Shown: positions 48,079 through 57,402 of the stretch, piece after piece
How positions within the stretch are numbered: position 1 is the first letter of the stretch
How the letters are laid out: every line of letters starts with the position of its first letter
From: an uncultured bacterium
GTDB taxonomy: Bacteria > Bacillota > Clostridia > Christensenellales > Pumilibacteraceae
Reading direction: 5' to 3'
NCBI GenBank assembly: GCA_949744905.1
Contig: CATKCE010000121.1
Coordinates: forward strand, 1 to 57,402
Length of the DNA stretch: 57,402 nt
The notes under the pieces: generated by a model
Database searches by the model: none
Told to the model about the DNA's origin: nothing
What the model saw: the letters and a program-made list of their open reading frames with translations, nothing else
Made by a program: the position numbers and the translations under genes

Positions 48079-49425
48079 CTAAGCGGGCTTTATTATTTGC
48101 CCGACATACTGGAAAAAGATATGCGCCGCGCCGCGTTTTACTCTTTTGTACACGGCTTTTCCGTACCGCTCGCGTATAAATCTTCGTTGCGTCTTGTTGG
48201 CGCTGGTCTTTATGTACGCCCGCAGGATATTGTAATAATACTTACGCTTGCCCATACCTCTCGGCTTAAAAACGACATGCGCCATATCCCACAGTTCGTA
48301 TCTCTCTCTCGGCACGGTGAATTCCCGCCCGTAATTTTCATAAAGAGGCGTACCCGGCATGGGAGTTATCGGCTGTATGTTTACAAGCGGATGCCTAAAT
48401 CCGTTCAGGTAGCCTATAAGCGCGTCGAAATCCCTCTTTGTCCAGTCTTCTCCCACTATAATCCCGCTGTAACACTGCATCCCTTCTTCTTCAAGAATAT
48501 TTACCGCAAGAGTATTCTGCTCCACGGTGGTGCGCTTGTTGAAGCGGTCGAGTTCGCCCTCGCGGTACGATTCTATACCCACGAAAAAAGCGTCGAACCC
48601 GCTTTCGTGCAACAGTTTCACTTCCTCGCGGTGCGCCGTTATAAAGTCTGCGCGTGAAAAAGCGATAAAATGCTTTTTGACACCTCGCTCGGCAAGCAGT
48701 TCGCAAAACCTGCGCACGCGTCCTACGTTTGCCGTAAAGTCGTCGTCTACGATAAACACGTTTTCTTCGCTTATTTGTTCCAACTCGTCCATCACTCTGT
48801 CGAGACGACGTTCGGCATAACCGCAAATGCGCGTACAAAAGCAGAACTCACAGTTGTACGGACAGCCGAAAGAAGTCTTTATCGTGGCGCATTTATCGTG
48901 ATAAATATAGTTGTAACCGTCGCGGTATTTCGCCGTAGACGTTCTGTCGGGAAAGATATCGTCCTCTACGCGTATCGGCGCGGGTTTTTCCGCTCCGCAT
49001 TTATATACTCCCGCTTCGCCGCGCGGGTCGGCTCCGTTTGCGATGTTCACAAGGGTGGTCAGCGCGTTCGCCCACAGTATAACGTCTATCTGCGAGCACA
49101 CATAGTCCCCAGGCATGACTTCCGCATACACTCCCGCCGCCACCGTTTTGCAATCGGGCAAGATTTTTTTCACGGTAAGCGCGTGTTTCTTTATTTCGCC
49201 TACATGTACTATGTAACCGGTAAAACATACCATATCGTATTTTCGCGACTTCAAAATGCTCTTAAAACCGCGCTTTTCAAGTATCATGTCGGCTATTTCC
49301 GCGGTATGCCCCGCCTTATTCAATGCCGCGTAAGCGTATTCAAGTTCCAGCGGCTCGCATATCATAAAACTTTGAAGATTTACCGATCTTTTATTCGGTT
49401 TTACCCTTACCAGCAATACGTCCAT
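48079..49425 (-). CDS. B12-binding-domain radical SAM protein
   Basis: N-terminal B12-binding-like segment; KTSFGCPYNCEFCFC radical SAM motif. Confidence 0.88.
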   Translation of the reverse strand: MDVLLVRVKPNKRSVNLQSFMICEPLELEYAYAALNKAGHTAEIADMILEKRGFKSILKSRKYDMVCFTGYIVHVGEIKKHALTVKKILPDCKTVAAGVYAEVMPGDYVCSQIDVILWANALTTLVNIANGADPRGEAGVYKCGAEKPAPIRVEDDIFPDRTSTAKYRDGYNYIYHDKCATIKTSFGCPYNCEFCFCTRICGYAERRLDRVMDELEQISEENVFIVDDDFTANVGRVRRFCELLAERGVKKHFIAFSRADFITAHREEVKLLHESGFDAFFVGIESYREGELDRFNKRTTVEQNTLAVNILEEEGMQCYSGIIVGEDWTKRDFDALIGYLNGFRHPLVNIQPITPMPGTPLYENYGREFTVPRERYELWDMAHVVFKPRGMGKRKYYYNILRAYIKTSANKTQRRFIRERYGKAVYKRVKRGAAHIFFQYVGQIIKPA

Positions 49426-50414
49426 TATTCACCGTCCTTGAAAACCGAAAATTTTTCGCTCAGCGGACGGTATTCGAGTTTCGGAGCAAGTCGCTTGCAC
49501 AGCGCGTTGACAATAGGGTTTTTATGATTCAAATACGCGTATAAATAGGTGTACTCGCAACCGAGTTTGAGCTTGGTATCGTCGGCGGTCTGTCCGAAGT
49601 CTATCGTCTTGAAACCGTTTTCTATACCGTATCGGACAATGCCCAAAAGCATGCACAAATACGTATCGTATATTTGATTTACCGAATAATCGAGTCCCAC
49701 GAACTCGAAAACAAGCTCCGAGCCGTTTTCCAGCAGTTGCACAAATCCGCGCACAGCTTCTTCGTCCTCCAAAACGAATATCTTGAAGAATTCGCCTTTA
49801 AAAAATTCAAACGACAGTTTTTCCACCCTTATGCGCGATTTATCGTAAGTGTTTTCGTACAGTTTATACATTTCGGGCGTAAATTCGTCGGGAGATTGCA
49901 AGTATCTTAATTTGAGCGGCGCGCCTTTTTTAAGCGCTTTATTGAAGCGGTAACGGTAAGAGCTCCTCAAAGCGTCCATATATCCGTCAAAATCGCTCCA
50001 CCTTACTTTAAGTTCGCACTTAGGGCACGTAAGACCTTTTGCGTAACCCTTGGCGTTTATGTCCGGAAGATTCAAAAATATCTTGTAACCGGGGAGTTTT
50101 CTCACAAACTCCATCGCCTCGACTAAACCCTCTTTGTATGCAATGCCCGCGCGCGTGACCGAAAGCGGCACGTACACAAGCGTCATTTTCACTTTGAAGT
50201 CGCGCTTGGTAAACATCGCGAGATTATATCCTCTGCGCTCCTGAGTAGTAAACACGGTATCTATTTTGCCGTCTATCAACACCGCGTAATACTTTTTTAC
50301 CGAATCGTCGGCGCTTTCCATAAAGTTTATGAAACCGCGCGACAAATATACGTTATCGCCTATAACGCTGTCCCATTCGTCGGGCAGTTCGCACGCTTTA
50401 TATTCTTTTACCAT
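49425..50414 (-). CDS. GNAT/FemAB-like acyltransferase
   Basis: WDSVIGDNVYLSRGFINFME..; EDEEAVRGFVQLLENGSELVFEFVGLDYSVN..Y..LLGIVRYGIENGFKTIDFGQT fold pattern; start at MVKEYKACELP after RBS. Confidence 0.7.
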   Translation of the reverse strand: MVKEYKACELPDEWDSVIGDNVYLSRGFINFMESADDSVKKYYAVLIDGKIDTVFTTQERRGYNLAMFTKRDFKVKMTLVYVPLSVTRAGIAYKEGLVEAMEFVRKLPGYKIFLNLPDINAKGYAKGLTCPKCELKVRWSDFDGYMDALRSSYRYRFNKALKKGAPLKLRYLQSPDEFTPEMYKLYENTYDKSRIRVEKLSFEFFKGEFFKIFVLEDEEAVRGFVQLLENGSELVFEFVGLDYSVNQIYDTYLCMLLGIVRYGIENGFKTIDFGQTADDTKLKLGCEYTYLYAYLNHKNPIVNALCKRLAPKLEYRPLSEKFSVFKDGE

Positions 50415-50427
50415 ATTTCCCTCTTTC

Positions 50428-51474
50428 CTATATACCGGTTTCGTACACTGCGAATTTTCTGCACTCGCCGCCAATCAAGCGTCTGTTGAGCAAACTGCTT
50501 TTTTTATTGCGGTCCCACACGAAATTCGTTTCCAAAAATTCATATCGGTCGCCTATCTCGGCGTCCATAGCTCTTAATAGCGCAAGCGTACCTTTTCCGC
50601 GGTGCGCGTCGGTAACGCCTATCGAATTCAACTTTACCGTATCTATCTTTTTTCCGCGCAACAAATACTGTACGGCAAACGACGGCGCTCCCACGCTTTT
50701 GCCTGCTTTTACCGCTCCGTTATAGTCGGGATGCCAAAATAAAAAGCCGACTTCTTTGCCGCCGTACATGAGAAACAAAAGATTGTTTCCGCGCAACAAT
50801 ATCTTCATGTCTTTAAGCAGTTCGTAAAAGTGCCGTTCCGCGGTTTTAGCGTAAAGATAAGTTTGTCCTATCGTGGAATCGCAAAGCATGCGCATTGTTT
50901 CGCACTCATCCTCGAACCGCTTAAAATCCGCATGGCGCACCGTATACCCGCGGATGTCGATCTCGATATCTTTCAATCTTCCTCGCACTTCCCGCAAACC
51001 GTTACGGTACGCAGTAAGAGCGTTCGCTACCGGAAAATCCTTAAAGAATTCCGCATAATATGTTTTATTGTAACAGGTATCGAAAGAATTTTTAAGCGAT
51101 GCGGCGGTAAGTATGCCCACACCGTAACTCAAATGCGCGTTGAGCCCGGCGACAAGTCTTTTTATACCGCGTGCCGCGCAAAGCTCCTTTGCTCTTTTTA
51201 TCACGCACTGCGCCGCGAAATTTCCGTTTTCCACACAATCGAAAAAAGCGAGAGAGGCGAAATCGTCCGCGGGGTTATGTACAAAAAGCGCCTGAGCCTC
51301 TCTGTTGCCGCCGCTTTCGAATGACAACGGCGCTATTTCGCACGAGCGGGCAAACCGCGTCGTCTTTTTTATAAGCATATCTAAAATAAAGTCGGCTGTT
51401 CCCACGTAAAGGTCGTCGCCTTTATATAATTTTTTTCTAAAAGAAATAAACTTTTTAGACTCGCTGTCCTTCAA
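50428..51474 (-). CDS. GNAT-superfamily (YghO-like) acyltransferase; TTG start likely
   Basis: SIGVTDAHRGKGTLALLRAMDAEI..YEFLETNFVWDRNKKSSLLNRRLIGGECRKFAVYE. The longer ORF start (51549) falls in a -35 box, so the start is moved to TTG at 51474. Confidence 0.65.
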   Translation of the reverse strand: MKDSESKKFISFRKKLYKGDDLYVGTADFILDMLIKKTTRFARSCEIAPLSFESGGNREAQALFVHNPADDFASLAFFDCVENGNFAAQCVIKRAKELCAARGIKRLVAGLNAHLSYGVGILTAASLKNSFDTCYNKTYYAEFFKDFPVANALTAYRNGLREVRGRLKDIEIDIRGYTVRHADFKRFEDECETMRMLCDSTIGQTYLYAKTAERHFYELLKDMKILLRGNNLLFLMYGGKEVGFLFWHPDYNGAVKAGKSVGAPSFAVQYLLRGKKIDTVKLNSIGVTDAHRGKGTLALLRAMDAEIGDRYEFLETNFVWDRNKKSSLLNRRLIGGECRKFAVYETGI

Positions 51475-51520
51475 CCGTCGTTTGCCCTTGTGCTTAATTT
51501 TATTTATACATATATAACAT

Positions 51521-51549
51521 ATTTTATAGTCGGGCGGGCAATATGTCAA
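51521..51549 (-). promoter_or_regulatory. sigma-A promoter for the GNAT/FemAB/radical-SAM operon
   Basis: Minus TTGACA-N17-TAAAAT. Confidence 0.75.
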
Positions 51550-51615
51550 GTAAATACGCCGGCGCGACGTCTTACGAATAAAAGTCCCGATTTTTTTTGT
51601 TCCGCCCCCTTTTAA

Positions 51616-53064
<1,449 letters not shown>

Positions 53065-53083
53065 ACAGCAAAAAAACGGAAAA

Positions 53084-53114
53084 CGCCGCGATGAAAGTAT
53101 CGCGGCGCTTTTTT
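53084..53114 (+). terminator. rho-independent terminator after gdhA
   Basis: CGCCGCGAT gaaagt ATCGCGGCG CTTTTTT. Confidence 0.9.
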
Positions 53115-53130
53115 ATATAACCCACGCAAT

Positions 53131-56100
53131 TTATGCTTTTACCGCGGCTATCTTGGCCCGCAGATCCGCTTCCGCGCAAGCTAATATCTCGGCGTCGGGA
53201 TCGGAAAACAGAACGTATATTTTTGCCGTAGACAACGACGCATTAAACCTGGATACTGCAAGCGCGCTTGCGCCCGTCAAATCGAGAGATTCCGCTTCGG
53301 CTATAAGAGCACTGAGAGCGGAAACATCTCCTTTCACGCTCAAAGCGTTCATTGCCGCCCGCAACATATTTTCGCTTTCCGCTACTTGAGCGCGGGTAGC
53401 AGTGCCGTTATTCAATACAACGTTTACACGAGCAAGTACCGTCTGCAATGTTTTGTACGACCTCCGCGTATAAGTATCGGGCGATATTTCCGCAGCCTCT
53501 GCGCACATCGCGGCAAGCGTCGCCTTGTACTCGTTTGCATCTTTATATACAAGCGCGTTTATCGCCGCTTCCAGCTGATTGGCGGCAACCCCTATGGAGT
53601 TTTGCGGCATAGTAATATCCTGACGCACGGAAAGCGCGTTGTCGTAATATACCGCCACGTTAGCCCACGACTGTTGCGTGTAATCGTCGGGGTCCAGTCG
53701 GTCGGCTATCGAAATGGCGCGGTCCAAAAGCGCGTAACTTATTTTTGTGCGCACCGTCACAACCGCCTGCGCCCTCAGCCCCAATATGTTCGGCACTCCC
53801 GAAAGAGTTCCGTATACAAAGTACGTCCCGGGCATCGCATAATCATAGTCTTCCGAACTCCACGTTACAAACGCCGCGGTCTTAGCGCCGGTATCGTCGA
53901 GACACTGCACCTCCGAGGGCAGTTTTTCCGCCACGTCGGAAAACAAGGTATTAAGCTCCACCGTCAACGGCGAGACCGACGACACCACCGTTACCGTGTG
54001 TTGTCTTTCGCCGGATACATCGGTTATCTCCTCGGCGCATATATCCGAGACCGTCATATCGCTGTCGCCGGAGTATACGGCGGCGAATCCCGCTTCGGCG
54101 GATGGCACGGACACCGTCTGCACCTGACTTCCGTTGACCGTCACCAGAGCCGATCCGCCCACGGCGACCCCCCGCAAAGTAAAGCCTGTTGCGTTAAAGC
54201 CCGAAACGCCGACGCCGTAACCGCCGCGGTTGCCTATCTGCCAACGTACCTGCCCCGCGGGCGTAACGCCGACGCGCACGCCCTGCGAGGAAATTCCCGC
54301 CTTACGGAATTCGAATCCTATAAATCCCGTCTTGCGCGATCCGAACGAAAACGTTCCGCTCATAACAAGGTCGCGGGCGATAAAGTCTTTTAGCGCGATT
54401 CCGTCGGACAACGCGCCTGACGACGAATGGATAGCCGAACCGTCGTTAAACGTCCAATTTCCCGCCGAAACAAAATTCTCCGTCTTTATCTTGATACCGT
54501 CCGACGACGCGGGTCGGTTATACACCTCTATCTCGGTAAATAAACTGCGGTTGCCTACAAGACAGAAAACGCGCACGTATCTCGCCCGAACATCGCCGAC
54601 CACCGTAATATCGCCGCTTGCGGTAAACGTATCGCCCGCCGATTCTCCTCCGTAACCTGATACGTTTTCACGGTCGGAATTGAATACCGTCGTAACGCCG
54701 TATCGGAACGCCCTGTCTTCCGATGCCTGAACTATGACGGACGACGCCGAAACGTTATCGTAAAGCGTAAGTTTTAAGCGTTCCAAGACGTAAGATCTTC
54801 CGAGGTCTACCGTCGCCCACGCGGTCTTTCCCGCCTTGGTCCCGAATGTATATTCGCGGTCGTGCGAGCCGTCGGTAATAACTTCCGCGCCGAAAGACCG
54901 CCGCGAATCATACGGAACTCCGTCGGAGCTCAACCGCACGTCGGCGCCGAACGCCACATTGCAACTCTCGTCCAAAAATATATACTCCGCTTCGGATACG
55001 CGGCTCACGGTGTTGCCGCGCACGGCTACTGCGCGCACCGTAACGCCGGAGTTCTTCCCCGACGTTCCCACCGTAACGGGGCTGGTATAGCGTGCCGACG
55101 ACGCAGTGGGAAAACTGCCGTCGGTAGTGTAATAAATTTCGGCGCCTTCATCCGCGGCAATAGACAGCTGTTGCGCTCCGGCATACGCGCCGCTTTCAAG
55201 CGAGAATACCGGCGCGGAAACTTCGGTGTCCAAAATAAGGTCTCCGTTAAAACGCAACAGTATGCCCTCGCCCGCCTCAAACGAAAGAGTAAACGTTCCG
55301 GAAGAAAGCGCAACGTCCTTCCACTCGCCTGTATCGAGATCGTAATACTCCAATCCGTCCGCGCCCGAAAAACTGTCGAGCACAAATTTCTGACTTGCGC
55401 CGCGCGTCCAACTGTTATTAAAAATCATCGCGGCGTATCCGTCGCCGTCTTTGCGTTCCATAAGAGATATAACGAAATCACAGTCGCCGTCGGGACGTAT
55501 TACAAAATTCTCGGGAAGTTTTTCGGTACCGGCGTAACGCGACGTAGTATGGTAAGCGTGCACGGTATCAAGCTCTATAAGTTCGGTACCCAAAAGTCTG
55601 ATATCCCAGTTAAGTAGCGCAACGTCGTCAAACAAATCTTGGTCAGGTATCGTACCGTCGGGCATTATAAGAGAAATATCAAAACCTTCTCCGTTTTCCG
55701 ACGGGTTACAGTAGTTAAAGTAACTCAAAGCCTTAAAACCGTACGAAAGATACGCGTATGTATTCCACCGTATCTCGTCGATATTAGGCATACGCATTCC
55801 CCGCCAACCGGTGGACTGTATAAAACCGTGAGTGGGCATTTTACCGTTTTCGTATGCGACCGCACGCATATCCTCCATATCGGAAAATATTCCGGTATTT
55901 GTAGCTCCGGTATTAAAAGGATAAAAATCGTGGCTTAACGCCATCATGTTTTCAGCTCCAACGGAATCTATCCACGCTTGCAGATATTCGCGGTAAGTAC
56001 CGCCGAGTCCCGCGTTGCCCACATACGAAGGGTACAGATTAACGTACGGATATCTGTCGGGATCGGCTTGACGGTATCGGTCATACCATGATGCAAGCGA

Positions 56101-56592
56101 TTGAAATGTGGATCGGGGCGGCTCGTCTTTGAGGTGGTAACCAAGCATATAATCGCTCATTTCTTCGCCCCATGAAATAGCCTTTTCAAAAGCGTCGTTG
56201 TTGCCGCCGTCGCCCCAATGTCCGGGATTCATTACATAATATAAGCCGTATTTTTGACAGAGTTCGTCTATTGTCAACCAGTCTTCCAACGAACTAAAAG
56301 GTCGCTCGGCTACGTTATCGTGCGGAGCAAACGAAAAGTTTATGCCGCTGTCCGTCAAAAGTTCCATTTGATCTTCAAACGGAGTAACGTTGTAGCCGTA
56401 AAACGTAATCCACGAGCCGAGCAGAAATTCGTTGTAGCCATTGCCGTCAAAGTCCTGCATTTTCTGTTCGTAAATTTCACGCGCAGATAAGTCGGCGGAA
56501 TCGGCATAAACCGGATAACACAACAAACACGCCGACGAAAGCGCGACACACAGCGCGATAAGCGCGGAAACGACGATCTTTCTTTTTTTCAT
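53131..56592 (-). CDS. large multidomain exoprotein: TIM-barrel GH-like domain, CHB_HEX_C-like, F5/8 type C-like, LamG-like, Ig-like and FIVAR repeats
   Basis: Signal peptide; GYHLKDEPP barrel region; IYYTTDGSFPT; discoidin-like VAFGADVRLSSDG..WATVDLGRSYVLERLKL; FIVAR-type helical repeats at C-terminus. Confidence 0.75.
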   Translation of the reverse strand: MKKRKIVVSALIALCVALSSACLLCYPVYADSADLSAREIYEQKMQDFDGNGYNEFLLGSWITFYGYNVTPFEDQMELLTDSGINFSFAPHDNVAERPFSSLEDWLTIDELCQKYGLYYVMNPGHWGDGGNNDAFEKAISWGEEMSDYMLGYHLKDEPPRSTFQSLASWYDRYRQADPDRYPYVNLYPSYVGNAGLGGTYREYLQAWIDSVGAENMMALSHDFYPFNTGATNTGIFSDMEDMRAVAYENGKMPTHGFIQSTGWRGMRMPNIDEIRWNTYAYLSYGFKALSYFNYCNPSENGEGFDISLIMPDGTIPDQDLFDDVALLNWDIRLLGTELIELDTVHAYHTTSRYAGTEKLPENFVIRPDGDCDFVISLMERKDGDGYAAMIFNNSWTRGASQKFVLDSFSGADGLEYYDLDTGEWKDVALSSGTFTLSFEAGEGILLRFNGDLILDTEVSAPVFSLESGAYAGAQQLSIAADEGAEIYYTTDGSFPTASSARYTSPVTVGTSGKNSGVTVRAVAVRGNTVSRVSEAEYIFLDESCNVAFGADVRLSSDGVPYDSRRSFGAEVITDGSHDREYTFGTKAGKTAWATVDLGRSYVLERLKLTLYDNVSASSVIVQASEDRAFRYGVTTVFNSDRENVSGYGGESAGDTFTASGDITVVGDVRARYVRVFCLVGNRSLFTEIEVYNRPASSDGIKIKTENFVSAGNWTFNDGSAIHSSSGALSDGIALKDFIARDLVMSGTFSFGSRKTGFIGFEFRKAGISSQGVRVGVTPAGQVRWQIGNRGGYGVGVSGFNATGFTLRGVAVGGSALVTVNGSQVQTVSVPSAEAGFAAVYSGDSDMTVSDICAEEITDVSGERQHTVTVVSSVSPLTVELNTLFSDVAEKLPSEVQCLDDTGAKTAAFVTWSSEDYDYAMPGTYFVYGTLSGVPNILGLRAQAVVTVRTKISYALLDRAISIADRLDPDDYTQQSWANVAVYYDNALSVRQDITMPQNSIGVAANQLEAAINALVYKDANEYKATLAAMCAEAAEISPDTYTRRSYKTLQTVLARVNVVLNNGTATRAQVAESENMLRAAMNALSVKGDVSALSALIAEAESLDLTGASALAVSRFNASLSTAKIYVLFSDPDAEILACAEADLRAKIAAVKA

Positions 56593-56668
56593 ACTTTCTC
56601 CAAATTTGTTATTATTACAAGCGAAAAGCCGCCATCGGCCGTGTACCCGCCGTGCTTTCGCGCCGCCT

Positions 56669-56691
56669 TCGGACGCATTCCGAAAGCGGCG
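56669..56691. other. intergenic hairpin (terminator-like without U-tract)
   Basis: CCTTCGG acgcatt CCGAAAGCGGCG within a longer near-perfect 12-bp stem starting near 56661. Confidence 0.4.
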
Positions 56692-56719
56692 TTATTCGGG
56701 CACGACGCCCGTTCCGTTT

Positions 56720-57402
56720 TTATGCTCTTTTGCGACGCATAGCAATAAGCGCAAAGCCCGCCAACGCTAACACGACCGCTAATCCCGACGCTCCGTAAGC
56801 GTTGCCGCCGCAACCGCCTTTTTTACCGCTGTCGTTCATAGCCGAGCGAAGAGCCGCAACAGCCGCCGCAACGTCTTGCTCGCTTGCTTGCGTATCGGCG
56901 GAAATAGCTTCGGCATCGGCGATAGCTTTTTTGAGAGCGTCGGTTTGCTTCTTGCCTTTCGCCTCGGCGATAAGCGCGTTAAGCTCGGTCTTGTCGCCTG
57001 GCTTGCCGAGTCCGTCTATAGCGGAATTAAGAGCGTTCAGCGCAGCATCGACTTGTTCTTGGGTAGCATTGGCATCGGAAATAACTTCAAGCGCATTGTT
57101 GCGCGCGTTAGCGTATACAAGCCAGCTTGCCGCAGTGTAATGAGACTGAACCAGAGTAATGCCGAGTTTTTCGGTAAGCTCGGAAATATCGGCGCGAAGC
57201 ACGAGTTTTGCTTTTTCGGTTTCCAACAAATTCATAGCGCGGGCTACTTCGGACTCGGAAGCGTCGGTATCGGCTGCTACGACGCGCAAATCGGTAAGAG
57301 TTGCGGTAAACGCCGTCCACGACGAGGGCGTATATTTCGATTCTCCTCCTTCGAGTTCTTCCACGGCGGCAATAAGCGCGGTACGGTCGCCGAGTTTTTC
57401 CA
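56720..57402 (-). CDS. FIVAR-repeat surface protein, C-terminal part (continues beyond window)
   Basis: Repeated EKLGDRTALIAAVEELEGGESKYTPSSWTAF..-type units then GKKGGCGGNAYGASGLAVVLALAGFALIAMRRKRA; open to the window end. Confidence 0.8.
   Translation of the reverse strand, partial: EKLGDRTALIAAVEELEGGESKYTPSSWTAFTATLTDLRVVAADTDASESEVARAMNLLETEKAKLVLRADISELTEKLGITLVQSHYTAASWLVYANARNNALEVISDANATQEQVDAALNALNSAIDGLGKPGDKTELNALIAEAKGKKQTDALKKAIADAEAISADTQASEQDVAAAVAALRSAMNDSGKKGGCGGNAYGASGLAVVLALAGFALIAMRRKRA

Noticed and set aside
46924-48657. 577-aa plus-strand ORF running antisense across both radical SAM genes
   Set aside because: Composition (R/H/Y/F-rich) is that of a reverse-frame read; opposite-strand genes have clear catalytic motifs. 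Long antisense ORFs are common in this window because codons TTA/CTA/TCA are rare.

Overview
57.4 kb chromosomal window from a probable uncultured Clostridia/Firmicutes-type genome (lineage inferred from SpoVT-like regulator, DnaD/DnaI helicase loading, LeuA type, GPH transporter and UPF families). About 46 protein genes can be supported. No tRNA, rRNA, CRISPR array, transposase or phage module was recognised. Housekeeping genes include leuB (partial), acpP, ung, argS, ychF, rnr, secG, guaA, leuA, dnaB, typA, pepF, the dnaD/dnaI loader pair and gdhA. Accessory content: (i) glycan-degradation genes (GH3; GH78-GPH transporter-GH2; a membrane-anchored GH3 with permuted domain order plus a 4-TM partner; a CE6-like esterase; a very large FIVAR/F5-8C/CHB_HEX-type exoprotein); (ii) a minus-strand four-gene operon of two unusual GNAT/FemAB-like proteins and two B12-binding radical SAM proteins. 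The most interesting signal is regulatory: three CAZyme promoters (GH3, GH78 operon, GH3+4TM operon) carry the same pair of TTTRCG-type half-sites repeated exactly 21 bp apart just upstream of a good sigma-A promoter, which suggests an undescribed carbohydrate regulon. Other leads: a 20-bp perfect palindrome in the long leader of the permuted GH3 operon, a strongly structured unassigned intergenic element near 3.55-3.63 kb, a predicted leaderless gene at 16926, a duplicated promoter module upstream of ychF, and the GNAT/FemAB/2x radical-SAM operon. All calls come from reading the sequence and supplied ORFs; no database search was run.
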